This document shows positions 46,908 through 55,808 of a DNA stretch of 64,000 nucleotides, one piece after another. Below the pieces are notes generated by a model. That model did no database searches and was not told the origin of the DNA. It worked only from the letters and a program-made list of their open reading frames with translations. This DNA is from OCS116 cluster bacterium AG-435-F03 (GTDB lineage: Bacteria; Pseudomonadota; Alphaproteobacteria; MED-G09): assembly GCA_003212795.1 (NCBI GenBank), contig QCOV01000001.1, forward strand, positions 339,321 to 403,320, read 5' to 3'. Position 1 is the stretch's first letter. Each line of letters begins with the position of its first letter. The position numbers and the translations under genes were made by a program.

Positions 46908-48344
46908 ATGAGTAACAAAACTTTAATAATAGCTGAGGATGACGAGTCTATTAGATTAGTCACTTCTAGATATCTTCAAGACTTGGGTTATGAAATTTTT
47001 ATGGCAACTAACCTTAAAGAGCTATGGAAATTAATCGAAAGCAATAAGGGGGATGTATTGATTACTGATGTAATGCTTCCTGATGGAGAGCTTTTTGATA
47101 TTTTACCCCAAATAGTTGAATACAGAGAGAACCTGCCTGTAATTGTAGTTAGTGCGAAAAATAATTTACAAACAGCAATTTCTGCAACAAAACAAGGAGC
47201 TTATGAGTACTTGCCTAAGCCATTTGATTTAGATGAGCTTCAAAAGCTGATCAAGAAAGCATTAGAAAGTAAACAAAACCTTAAAAACAAAACAAAAATA
47301 AGAAATGAATCTGAAAAACAGCTTATTGTTGGTAGATCACCTGCTATGCAAGATTTATACAAATCTATAGCAAGGTTATCGCAAAATGATCTTACTGTTA
47401 TGATTTATGGCGAGAGTGGTACAGGAAAGGAATTGGTAGCTAAAGCCTTACATAAATATAGTACAAGGTCAGAAAAGCCTTTCATAGCTCTCAATATGGC
47501 TGCCATTCCTAATGATTTGATTGAAAGTGAACTTTTCGGACATGAAAAAGGATCTTTTACAGGCGCTCATCAAAAGAGTGATGGTAAATTTAAATTAGCC
47601 GAAAAGGGAACGCTATTTTTAGATGAAATTGGTGATATGCCTATAGATGCTCAAACGAGGTTGTTAAGAGTTTTACAGGAGGGTGAGTTTACACCAATTG
47701 GAGGGAAAGAAAAAATTCAAGCAGATACAAGAATTATAGCTGCAACACATAAGAATCTCTCTAACCTCATTGAGAAAGGTGAATTTAGAGAAGATTTGTT
47801 TTATAGACTCAATGTAGTCCCAATTAGCATACCCCCGCTTAGAGAAAGAAAAGAAGATATTCCAGAATTAGTTAATCATTTTTTAGACAAAGCAAAAGAT
47901 CTGCAACTTGAGCCAAAAAAATTTACTACTGAGTCTTTTCAAATTTTAGAGAAATACCAATGGCCGGGTAATGTAAGAGAGCTTGAAAATTTTATTCTGA
48001 AATTATGTGCTCTTTATACAGATGAAAATATAATGAATGATGATCTCGCCGAAGAAATATTGAATCTCCAAAAGCTTGATCAGCAAATGTTAGATACTGA
48101 CAATCAATTTTCAAAAATTTTGGAAAATTATCTTTCAAGAAATATAAATAAAATTAATAAAGAGTATCAAGGAGATGTATATAACTATTTTGTAACTGAA
48201 CTTGAAAAGGTTTTACTTTTGGAGGTCTTAAAAAATAAGAATGGCAATCAATTGAAAGCTGCTGAGTTATTAGGTTTAAATAGAAATACATTGAGAAAAA
48301 AAATTACTGAACTTAATATTAGCATAGATCAGGAAAGCAACTAA
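46908..48344 (+). CDS. ntrC: Nitrogen regulation response regulator NtrC
   Basis: NtrC activates sigma-54 promoters of nitrogen-assimilation genes. The 478-residue protein has a receiver domain with the phosphoacceptor Asp54 (LITDVMLPDG), an AAA+ domain with GESGTGKE near residue 174, the sigma-54 contact loop as GSFTGA (usual form GAFTGA) near residue 222, and a Fis-type helix-turn-helix ending in NGNQLKAAELLGLNRNTLRKK. It requires RpoN, which is not in this window. ntrY-ntrX, which often follow, are not here. Confidence 0.94.
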   Translation: MSNKTLIIAEDDESIRLVTSRYLQDLGYEIFMATNLKELWKLIESNKGDVLITDVMLPDGELFDILPQIVEYRENLPVIVVSAKNNLQTAISATKQGAYEYLPKPFDLDELQKLIKKALESKQNLKNKTKIRNESEKQLIVGRSPAMQDLYKSIARLSQNDLTVMIYGESGTGKELVAKALHKYSTRSEKPFIALNMAAIPNDLIESELFGHEKGSFTGAHQKSDGKFKLAEKGTLFLDEIGDMPIDAQTRLLRVLQEGEFTPIGGKEKIQADTRIIAATHKNLSNLIEKGEFREDLFYRLNVVPISIPPLRERKEDIPELVNHFLDKAKDLQLEPKKFTTESFQILEKYQWPGNVRELENFILKLCALYTDENIMNDDLAEEILNLQKLDQQMLDTDNQFSKILENYLSRNINKINKEYQGDVYNYFVTELEKVLLLEVLKNKNGNQLKAAELLGLNRNTLRKKITELNISIDQESN

Positions 48345-48354
48345 GGGAGAAAAT

Positions 48355-49464
48355 ATGAGTGGACCATTAAATAATGTAAAAGTAATTGAATTTGCCGGAA
48401 TAGGGCCAGGCCCTTTTTGCGGCATGCTTTTGGCTGATATGGGTGCTGAAGTGTTAAGAATAGATAGATCTCCAAAAGGAGGATCAAAACACATAATAGA
48501 AGGACGTGGAAAAAAATCCGTTGTACTTAATTTGAAAGACCCTCTTCATCTAGATATTTGTCTTGATCTTGTCTCCAAGGCAGACATACTTCAAGAGGGA
48601 ATGCGACCAGGAAAAATGGAAAGTCTGGGTCTTGGGCCTGAGGATTGCTTTAAAGTAAACAAGAAATTAGTCTACGGGAGGATGACAGGATGGGGTCAGC
48701 ATGGAAGCTTATCTCAAGCTGCAGGTCATGATATTAATTATATTTCCCTTACTGGGGCATTAGATGCTATTGGAAGAAAAGGAGAAAAACCCGTACCACC
48801 TTTAAATCTTATCGGTGATTTTGGCGGAGGAGCGCTTTATCTTGCTATGGGAATGTTAGCAGCCCTACATGAGGCTAATAGTTCTGGTGAAGGTCAAGTT
48901 GTCGATTGCGCTATGACTGATGGTGCGGCTTCATTAATGTCTATGTTTTATGGTTTTACAAGCTCAAAAATTTGGCAAAACGCACGTGGTTCTAATTTAT
49001 TAGATACAGGCGCTCATTTTTATGATGTATACGAAACTAAGGATAAAAAATATGTTTCCATTGGATCAATTGAGCCACAATTTTATGCATTATTATTAGA
49101 AAAAGCCAATATTCAAGACCCTGACTTTGATGATCAAATGAACCGTGAAAAATGGCCTCTTTTAAAAGATAAAATTGAAGATATTTTTCAAACAAAAACA
49201 AGAGATGAATGGTGTAATTTAATGGAAGGAACAGATGTATGCTTTAGTCCTGTCCTTTCAATTAATGAGGCACCAAAACACCAACATAATATTGATAGGG
49301 AAACATTTGTAGAAATTGATGGAGTTGTTCAACCAAATGTTGCGCCAAGATTTTCAAGAACAGAGTCAAAAATCAATGGTCCTTCAGCTATAAACGGTGA
49401 GCACAATGAAACTGCTTTAATGGAATGGGGAATAAGTGAGGAAAAGGTTAAATCTATTTTTTAA
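48355..49464 (+). CDS. CoA-transferase family III protein, alpha-methylacyl-CoA racemase type
   Basis: The 369-residue protein belongs to CoA-transferase family III (CaiB/BaiF). It resembles alpha-methylacyl-CoA racemases: VIEFAGIGPGPFCGMLLADMGAEV at the N terminus, GRGKKSVVLNLKD, the GRMTGWGQ segment, the catalytic His in GHDINYISLTGAL near residue 125, and Asp in IGDFGGGALYLAMGM near residue 155. The His/Asp pair favours a racemase over a transferase. GGGAGAAA lies before the ATG. It may act with the acyl-CoA genes that follow; the substrate is unknown. Confidence 0.85.
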   Translation: MSGPLNNVKVIEFAGIGPGPFCGMLLADMGAEVLRIDRSPKGGSKHIIEGRGKKSVVLNLKDPLHLDICLDLVSKADILQEGMRPGKMESLGLGPEDCFKVNKKLVYGRMTGWGQHGSLSQAAGHDINYISLTGALDAIGRKGEKPVPPLNLIGDFGGGALYLAMGMLAALHEANSSGEGQVVDCAMTDGAASLMSMFYGFTSSKIWQNARGSNLLDTGAHFYDVYETKDKKYVSIGSIEPQFYALLLEKANIQDPDFDDQMNREKWPLLKDKIEDIFQTKTRDEWCNLMEGTDVCFSPVLSINEAPKHQHNIDRETFVEIDGVVQPNVAPRFSRTESKINGPSAINGEHNETALMEWGISEEKVKSIF

Positions 49465-50228
49465 TCACCTCTTTTTGGAAATACTAGAGTTCTAATCCAA
49501 CCTAAAAAGGAATTATTTTTTAGATCTTCTTTTAGTAAGTATTTCATTAATTTATCATAGTCATCAGAAATAAAGAGATCCTCTCTTTTTTTTATCTCTT
49601 TATCAATATCAATTGATTTAATTTCTTTTGCAGGATTGCCAGCGTATATTTTATTATCTGGAACATCTGTTGTCACTATTGATCCTAAACCAATAATTGA
49701 ATTTTCTCCAATTATTACTCCTTTAGAAATTTTGGATCCTTCACCTATCCAAGCGTTTTCTTTTATTATTATTTTTTTACTTTTACCTGGAGTTTTAATT
49801 CTATCATAAACATTATGCCAATCTGAGTCGCTTATATAAACATTACTTGCTAGCATAACATTGTTACCGATTGTGATTTCTTCTGCTGCCAATATTCTTA
49901 CTCCAGGAGATATTAAAACATTATCACCAATTAGTATTCTTGCATTAGTATCATTTCTATTCCATGAACAAATTTGTGTTATGATATTTTTTGAAGTTCT
50001 AAAGTGAACATTATCTCCTACAAAAATATCATCTCCATATATATCTAAATTCCAAGGTTTGTTGATATCGAGATTTTTACCTACAGATCTAAATTGCGGT
50101 TTAATAAAATAATAAGTCCAAAATTTATAATAACTTTCTATTAAATTTCTTATGTAATAAGGTCTTCTATCTTTTATCAAAATTAAAAAACCCTTTAATG
50201 CATTTTGCTTGATTGAATTTCGTAACAA
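49461..50228 (-). CDS. Hexapeptide-repeat acyltransferase
   Basis: The 255-residue protein has a left-handed beta-helix domain (about residues 70-195) made of hexapeptide repeats such as IFVGDNVHF and VLISPGVRI, and ends the helix with IYAGNPAKEIKSI as in sugar O-acetyltransferases of the maltose acetyltransferase/colanic-acid type. The substrate cannot be deduced; an O-acetylation of a surface sugar is an inference. The ATG lies 34 bases inside the end of hspQ. Its stop overlaps the convergent racemase gene by four bases. Confidence 0.75.
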   Translation of the reverse strand: MLRNSIKQNALKGFLILIKDRRPYYIRNLIESYYKFWTYYFIKPQFRSVGKNLDINKPWNLDIYGDDIFVGDNVHFRTSKNIITQICSWNRNDTNARILIGDNVLISPGVRILAAEEITIGNNVMLASNVYISDSDWHNVYDRIKTPGKSKKIIIKENAWIGEGSKISKGVIIGENSIIGLGSIVTTDVPDNKIYAGNPAKEIKSIDIDKEIKKREDLFISDDYDKLMKYLLKEDLKNNSFLGWIRTLVFPKRGD

Positions 50229-50521
50229 CCATTTTTAAAAGTACCAAAAATTTCGTTGACTTGAGGGTGTCTTACTGGTTCACCAGTTTCATCAAAAAGT
50301 AAATTTTGTTCAGATACATATGCGACATATTCTGTTACTTCATTCTCTGCTAATAGATGATAAAAAGGTTGATCTTTTTTTGGTCTGATATCCTCAGGAA
50401 TAGATAACCACCATTCTTCTGTATTATTAAATGTTGGATCAACATCGAAAATTACACCTCTAAATGATAAAAATCTATGTTTAACGATTTCACCTATTTT
50501 GAACTTAGCATCTCTTTCCAT
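50195..50521 (-). CDS. hspQ: Heat shock protein HspQ
   Basis: HspQ (YccV family) binds hemimethylated DNA in vitro and acts as a specificity factor for Lon protease. The 108-residue protein has the family pattern KFKIGEIVKHRFLSFRGVIFDVDP near the N terminus, then QPFYHLLAENE and AYVSEQNLLFDETGEPVRHP. Length is typical. A GGAGAATA sequence precedes the ATG. It overlaps the acyltransferase by 34 bases. Confidence 0.9.
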   Translation of the reverse strand: MERDAKFKIGEIVKHRFLSFRGVIFDVDPTFNNTEEWWLSIPEDIRPKKDQPFYHLLAENEVTEYVAYVSEQNLLFDETGEPVRHPQVNEIFGTFKNGCYEIQSSKMH

Positions 50522-50612
50522 AATATTCTCCAGAACATCGAATTAGATATGATCTACCTTAATCTTTTTCTCATAATTTGTAAGTATTATTATTTCTAAA
50601 TTAACTAACCAA

Positions 50613-51665
50613 TCAAGTTAAATACTTAGAAAAACTCTTCGATAGCTTAGGGTCCTTTTTTCTAATTTTTTTGGCTAATTCAATAATTACATTAGCTTGT
50701 TTAACAGTCGCTTCATCTTGCATTTTACCATCAACTTTTACTGCCCCAGTTCCGTCACCCATCGCTTTAATAATTTTTGCTGCTTTTTCAACCTCATCTT
50801 CACTAGGACAAAAAACTTTTTTTGCGATATCGATTTGTGATGGATGAAGAGACCATGCTCCATGACATCCAAGAATAAAAGCATTTCTAAATTGTATTTC
50901 ACATCCTTCAGCATCGTCAAAATCTCCATAAGGACCAAAAAAAGCCTTTATATTATTTGAAGCACAAGCATCTATCATTTTAGAAAGGGAATAGTGCCAA
51001 AGATCTTGTTGAATAAATTTTCTTTTAGTTGTTTTATCTTTTGGGTCAGATAAAATTCCGTAATCAGGATGGCTTCCTCCAACTCTAACTGTTTTCATGC
51101 CTCTTGATGCAGCAAGATCCGCCGGACCTAAACTAAATCCATGAAGTCTAGGACTGCAAGCAGCTAAAGATTCTACATTCATAACACCTTCCGCTGTCTC
51201 AAGAATTATATGGATTTTAACTTGTTTTTTTAACTTATTTTGAGCCTCATTAAGAGCAATAATTCTATCAGCAAATAGAATTTCTTCAGGTGTATTTATC
51301 ATTGGTAGCATAATGACATCTAGAGTATTGCCCAATTCTTTTATAAGAAAAGATATATCGTCTAAAAACCACTCGCTTGATATAGCATTCACTCTAGTCC
51401 ATAAGCCTGTATTTCTGAGATTTATTTTTTTTGATTTTTTAACAAACTCTTTTCTTGCTTTAATTTTATCTTTAGGCGAAATTCCATCTTCTAGATTACC
51501 AAGTATTACATCTGATTTTTTTGAAATTTCATCTAACTTGTCTGTAACTTTTTTTAAATGCGGAGGAAAGAAATGAATTACTCTCTCTAAATCATTATTT
51601 ATTTCTGATTTAGGTTTCGGGGCACCATCAGCCAAAGGCTCATAAAATTTTCTTCCAAAAGTCAT
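50613..51665 (-). CDS. CitE-like / malyl-CoA lyase family enzyme
   Basis: The 350-residue protein belongs to the HpcH/HpaI-CitE TIM-barrel family, close to L-malyl-CoA/beta-methylmalyl-CoA lyases. Features are NLEDGISPKDKIKAR near residue 57 (magnesium and substrate region), LWTRVNAI near 85, IILETAEGVMNVESLAA near 150 with the metal-binding glutamate, GPADLAASRGM near 175 and WSLHPSQI near 275. Such enzymes cleave or form beta-hydroxyacyl-CoA esters, or act as thioesterases. The exact substrate is not clear. Confidence 0.8.
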   Translation of the reverse strand: MTFGRKFYEPLADGAPKPKSEINNDLERVIHFFPPHLKKVTDKLDEISKKSDVILGNLEDGISPKDKIKARKEFVKKSKKINLRNTGLWTRVNAISSEWFLDDISFLIKELGNTLDVIMLPMINTPEEILFADRIIALNEAQNKLKKQVKIHIILETAEGVMNVESLAACSPRLHGFSLGPADLAASRGMKTVRVGGSHPDYGILSDPKDKTTKRKFIQQDLWHYSLSKMIDACASNNIKAFFGPYGDFDDAEGCEIQFRNAFILGCHGAWSLHPSQIDIAKKVFCPSEDEVEKAAKIIKAMGDGTGAVKVDGKMQDEATVKQANVIIELAKKIRKKDPKLSKSFSKYLT

Positions 51666-51777
51666 TTTTTTTCTCAGTTTAATTTCTTAGACATACATCA
51701 ACTTACTAAAAGGAGCAAATATCTTCTTTTTTAAAAAAACAAATTGTCTTATTAATATCAAAAAAAAGGATTTTCAT

Positions 51778-52158
51778 ATGAAAGACTTAACTATAATACC
51801 ACCCATTGGTGAATTATTGGATAGAGAGCATGTAAAAATAGAAAAAGGCCGTGTAGTTCACAAATATAAATTAGATAATCGTTTTGCCAATAGAAATAAT
51901 GTTATAACTGGCGGTATTTTATCCACTGCATTAGATATGCTATGTGGTCATGCGCTTCATACAATGCATGATAATAAACATGCAACAATTGAACTTAAAA
52001 CAATTTTTTTAGCTTCTGCATATCCTGGGGTTTTTTATGGAGAGGGTAATGTTGTAAAAATTGGCAAATCGATTGGATTCGCAGAGTCAATTTTACGTAA
52101 TGAAAATGAAGAAGAAGTAGCTGCAGCATCTGCAACTTTTCGTATATTTAGTCAGTAA
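51778..52158 (+). CDS. PaaI-type hot-dog thioesterase
   Basis: The 126-residue product has the hot-dog thioesterase pattern: NNVITGGILSTALDMLCGHAL near residue 38 (substrate and active-site helix), TIELKTIFLASAYPGVFYGEG near residue 70, and the closing strand AAASATFRIF. Family members hydrolyse aromatic or acyl-CoA esters. AAAGGA precedes the ATG. It is divergent from the malyl-CoA-lyase-like gene and convergent with the acyl-CoA ligase, with an 11-base overlap, which suggests a role in the same acyl-CoA metabolism. Confidence 0.82.
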   Translation: MKDLTIIPPIGELLDREHVKIEKGRVVHKYKLDNRFANRNNVITGGILSTALDMLCGHALHTMHDNKHATIELKTIFLASAYPGVFYGEGNVVKIGKSIGFAESILRNENEEEVAAASATFRIFSQ

Positions 52159-53836
52159 TATTTAATTTTGCTTTGGTCTCATCTCTCAATCTTAATTTAT
52201 AAATTTTACCCGAAGCTGTTCTTGGAAGTTTGTTTTCATGTAAATCATAATATTCAGGTATTTTAAAATTAGCGATGTAATCTTTAAGATATATATTGAA
52301 CTCACTTTCATCAAAATCATTTAATTCTTTTAAAGAAATTGAACAGCAGAGTTTCTCTCCTAATCTTTCATCAGGAACGCCATAGACACTTGCTTCAATT
52401 ATATTAGGGTGTTTATTAATTGCATCTTCTACTTCAAGGCACGAAATATTTTCTCCACCCCTAATAACTATATCTTTAGCCCTATCAACAATATATAAAA
52501 AATTGTCCTCATCTAGATAACCTAAGTCGCCTGATCTAAACCAATCATTAAAAAATGCTTCATTTGTTGCTTCTTCATTATTCCAATATTTACTAAAATT
52601 AGTAATTGATTTTATCCATACTTCGCCGACTTCATTTTCATTACATTCTTTGTGATTACTATCAACAATTTTAATTTTAGTTAATGGAGGTGTAGGTTTT
52701 CCAGTAGAACCTGGTCTATTAAGATAATCATCGCCAGATATTACAGCGCCGGCCGCATTAGTTTCTGTCAATCCATAGCCTAAACCAGGAGAGGCATTTG
52801 GAAATTCATTCTTTAATTCTTTTACATGAGAAGAGGGCCTTGCTGCTCCTCCCCCAGAAAGTTCCTTTAATGATGATAAGTCATATTTTTTTCTACTTTC
52901 ATCACGCATAACTTCTAATGTCATAGTTGGAACACCATTAAGTGTCGTTATTTTTTCTTTTTCTATTAGAGATAATGCTTTTTCTGAGTCCCATTTATAC
53001 ATTATGACCATCTTCCTCCCTGATAGAAATGAAAGCATAAACTGTGCATGGCTTCCAGTGACATGAAATAAGGGTACAGTTAAAAGACATGAAGGTTGCA
53101 TCTCTTCATTTGTTATTATGTCATCCTTAATATTTCTTGCCGTGGCAACAACCATCCATTGAAGTAAAGTAGAAATAATAGATTTATGTGACGAGCATAC
53201 TCCCTTTGGGTGTCCTGTTGATCCAGAGGTATATAAGATTGTAGCGTCATCAACAGGATTAATATCAAATATTGGCATTTTTTCAGAAAGATATTTTCTC
53301 GAATATGATATCCAATTATTTTTATGATTTTTATCATCAGGTCTAATAACAATAATATTAAGATTATTTTTTTTATAGAGACTGCTAATTCTATTTAATC
53401 TTTCTTCATCAACTATCAGTATTTTAGATTCGCTATCTTTAATGCCATATTCAAGTTCTTTAGATGTCCACCAACTATTCATTGGAACAGCAATAGCTCC
53501 AATGCTAGTTATTGCTATGAAGCTAAAAATCCATTCTGGGTAATTTCTTGATGCTATGGCAATTCTATCTCCTTTTTTTACCCCGAAATCATTAATTAAA
53601 GAATTAGCGAAAGCTGATGAAAATTCATAAGCCTCCCTATATGTCCATCTTTCATCTTCATAGACAATCATTTCTTTGTTTTTATGATCTTTATAAAGAT
53701 TAAAATATTCAAAAAGAGTTTTTGGGCCCCAATCAAATGCTAAATACTCATATCCATTTAATTCAACAATTTTTGTCGGAAATTCACCATTAGGTGAACA
53801 AAGTTCTTCTACTATTTCTTCTATTTCTTTTTTCAT
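52148..53836 (-). CDS. Acyl-CoA ligase (AMP-forming)
   Basis: The 562-residue protein is an ANL-superfamily ligase that activates a carboxylic acid through an acyl-adenylate to its CoA ester. It has the P-loop-like ILYTSGSTGHPKGVCSSHKS near residue 202, GLGYGLTETNAAG near 352, the hinge RSGDLGYLDEDNFLYIVDRAKD near 436, and the catalytic lysine in PRTASGKIYK near 544. The substrate is unknown; medium- or long-chain acids are the likeliest. The ATG is only seven bases from the 3' end of tRNA-Ser, with no ribosome binding site. Confidence 0.88.
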   Translation of the reverse strand: MKKEIEEIVEELCSPNGEFPTKIVELNGYEYLAFDWGPKTLFEYFNLYKDHKNKEMIVYEDERWTYREAYEFSSAFANSLINDFGVKKGDRIAIASRNYPEWIFSFIAITSIGAIAVPMNSWWTSKELEYGIKDSESKILIVDEERLNRISSLYKKNNLNIIVIRPDDKNHKNNWISYSRKYLSEKMPIFDINPVDDATILYTSGSTGHPKGVCSSHKSIISTLLQWMVVATARNIKDDIITNEEMQPSCLLTVPLFHVTGSHAQFMLSFLSGRKMVIMYKWDSEKALSLIEKEKITTLNGVPTMTLEVMRDESRKKYDLSSLKELSGGGAARPSSHVKELKNEFPNASPGLGYGLTETNAAGAVISGDDYLNRPGSTGKPTPPLTKIKIVDSNHKECNENEVGEVWIKSITNFSKYWNNEEATNEAFFNDWFRSGDLGYLDEDNFLYIVDRAKDIVIRGGENISCLEVEDAINKHPNIIEASVYGVPDERLGEKLCCSISLKELNDFDESEFNIYLKDYIANFKIPEYYDLHENKLPRTASGKIYKLRLRDETKAKLNITD

Positions 53837-53843
53837 TTTTTTT

Positions 53844-53933
53844 TGGCGGAGGGGGAGGGATTCGAACCCCCGAGACGGTTGCCCGCCTGCTGGTTTTCAA
53901 GACCAGTGCCTTCAACCACTCGGCCACCCCTCC
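53844..53933 (-). tRNA. tRNA-Ser (anticodon TGA)
   Basis: The minus strand folds as a class II tRNA: acceptor GGAGGGG pairs with CCCCTCC, the D arm follows (TGGCCGAGTGG), the anticodon stem CTGGT/ACCAG encloses the loop CTTGAAA with anticodon TGA (plus-strand 53897-53899), a long variable arm follows, and the T arm contains GGTTCGAATCC. Discriminator G and an encoded CCA (53844-53846) complete it. It reads UCN serine codons. It sits 19 bases after the epoxide hydrolase gene and 7 bases before the acyl-CoA ligase. Confidence 0.97.
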
Positions 53934-53952
53934 GCAGGTATTTAATTAATGA

Positions 53953-54981
53953 TTATATTTTAGCTAAAAAGTCCATCAAAATCTTGTTTACCTCATCAGG
54001 TTTTTCTTGTTGTGTCCAGTGACCACATTCTTTAATTATTTGCAATTCTCTTAAATCAGAATAATTTTTATTTATGTGATCTTTAAATAACTCGTCATCG
54101 GATTTATCCTGTCCTGACGATTTTAAGCCGTTTAATACCATAAAGTTTACCGGATCTAGATCGCCAGTAATAAAACAAGAGGGTTTAGAAATTTTTTCAT
54201 TTGAAAGGTGATTTAATTCCTCCCAATCTAAATCTATACATCTATATCTATTTAATGGGCCTCTCATACCGCTATTTAAAAATTGATCGGTATAAAATAT
54301 TAAATCATTTTCCTTCAACCACTTAGGTAAAGTTTCAAAATTTTTCATTCCATCTAGAAAGCCTTCTCCTTTGAACTTTTTTTGATTAATCATTGATTCA
54401 ATATTTTTTAGCATTCCCTCATAATCTGAGTTTGAAAAAACTAACCTTAGAGTGTTTTTCATATTCTTTTCAAACTCCTTTTCAGCAACACCTTCTTTTT
54501 GAAAATACAATATGTAAAAGAAATTCTTTTTATAAAGCTCTTTAAGCATTTCTGTTGGTTTAATATCACTACCAAGGAATGAATGAGGAACTGAAAGCCC
54601 AGAAACTGATAAAATTCTTTCAGGATATAATAAGCTTGTATACCATGAGATTGGCGCCCCCCAATCATGTCCAACTATATGTGCTTTATTTTCACCAAGA
54701 TAGTCAAGTATTCCAATTAAATCAGTTGTTATTTTCTTCATAGAATAATCAGATATATTTTCTGGCTTATCAGAGCTACCATACCCACGTACATCAGGAA
54801 CAATAACTTTATATCCAAGCTTAGAAAAAAAATTTATTTGATGTCTCCAACTATAAAAACTTTCAGGCCAGCCATGAATAAAAAATAAAGGCACACCAGA
54901 ACCTTCGATCACAGTATTAATATTTATATTGTTTGTAGGAATTTTTATTTGTTTAAATTTCATAACTTTCAAATATCTCAA
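53953..54981 (-). CDS. Alpha/beta hydrolase, epoxide hydrolase type
   Basis: The 342-residue protein has an alpha/beta hydrolase fold like soluble epoxide hydrolases. The oxyanion motif FIHGWPESFYSWRHQ is at residues 34-48, the nucleophile Asp106 in VGHDWGAP, an acid residue in ITGDLDPVNF near residue 275, and the catalytic histidine in CGHWTQQEKPDEV near residue 323. Asp as nucleophile argues against an esterase; a haloalkane dehalogenase is an alternative. A second ATG at codon 7 may be the true start. It is cotranscribable with tRNA-Ser. Confidence 0.85.
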   Translation of the reverse strand: MRYLKVMKFKQIKIPTNNININTVIEGSGVPLFFIHGWPESFYSWRHQINFFSKLGYKVIVPDVRGYGSSDKPENISDYSMKKITTDLIGILDYLGENKAHIVGHDWGAPISWYTSLLYPERILSVSGLSVPHSFLGSDIKPTEMLKELYKKNFFYILYFQKEGVAEKEFEKNMKNTLRLVFSNSDYEGMLKNIESMINQKKFKGEGFLDGMKNFETLPKWLKENDLIFYTDQFLNSGMRGPLNRYRCIDLDWEELNHLSNEKISKPSCFITGDLDPVNFMVLNGLKSSGQDKSDDELFKDHINKNYSDLRELQIIKECGHWTQQEKPDEVNKILMDFLAKI

Positions 54982-55019
54982 TATTTTAAATAACGAATCC
55001 TGATAATAATTCTAAATAT

Positions 55020-55808
55020 ATGTTTTTTTTCAGATTCATAATATTTGCTCTAATTTTTATATTAGTTAGTTGTACATCAAATAATTCTAATCAAAAATAT
55101 AAAAGCAACAATAATCCATTTTATGGGGGGATTTACAAAATTGGCGATCCTTACTTGATTGATAATAAGGTCTATTATCCGAAAGAAGAAAAGGCATACG
55201 ATGAAATAGGGATAGCATCTTGGTATGGAAAAAAATTCCATGGAAAACCCACAGCTAATGGAGAGACATTTAATATGTATAAAGTTAGTGCTGCTCATAA
55301 AACCTTGCCTTTACCATCTCAAGTTAAAGTTACAAACCTAGAAAATAATAAATCATTGATAATGAGAGTTAATGATCGTGGTCCATTTGCTAAAGAAAGG
55401 ATTATTGATTTATCGATGAAGGCTGCCGATTTATTAGGATTTAAAGAAAAAGGCACACAAAGAGTAAGAGTGCAATATTTTGCTATGGCTAATATTTATG
55501 ATAAATATGGAAATGTAATTTCGAAAAAGAAATATATTAATCAATCTAATGCAATCAAACATTCAAATAACAAAGAAACATATTCATTAGTTATTGGAAG
55601 CTTCACCGATATTGAAAATGTGAATAAACTTAAACAAAGTTTAAAAAGTTTTACTAAACTAAATATTAAAAAAAAAGAAATAAATAATAATCGCTTTTAT
55701 AAATTGTCTATTGGACCTTATTATCGAAAAGAATATGTTATTAAGCTTCAAGAGACCATTAATTTTATTGGCATTCAGGATACTAAAATAGTGAAAAATG
55801 AAAACTAA
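55020..55808 (+). CDS. rlpA: RlpA family septal lipoprotein with SPOR domain
   Basis: RlpA is an outer-membrane lipoprotein; in Pseudomonas it is a lytic transglycosylase of naked glycan strands at the septum. The 262-residue protein has a signal peptide with lipobox LVSC (Cys at residue 18), the double-psi beta-barrel with GIASWYGKKFHGKPTANGE near residue 64 and RVNDRGPFAKERIIDLS near 116, and a C-terminal SPOR domain (YSLVIGSF near residue 190). It begins the rlpA-carboxypeptidase-tmk-holB-metG block. Confidence 0.92.
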   Translation: MFFFRFIIFALIFILVSCTSNNSNQKYKSNNNPFYGGIYKIGDPYLIDNKVYYPKEEKAYDEIGIASWYGKKFHGKPTANGETFNMYKVSAAHKTLPLPSQVKVTNLENNKSLIMRVNDRGPFAKERIIDLSMKAADLLGFKEKGTQRVRVQYFAMANIYDKYGNVISKKKYINQSNAIKHSNNKETYSLVIGSFTDIENVNKLKQSLKSFTKLNIKKKEINNNRFYKLSIGPYYRKEYVIKLQETINFIGIQDTKIVKNEN

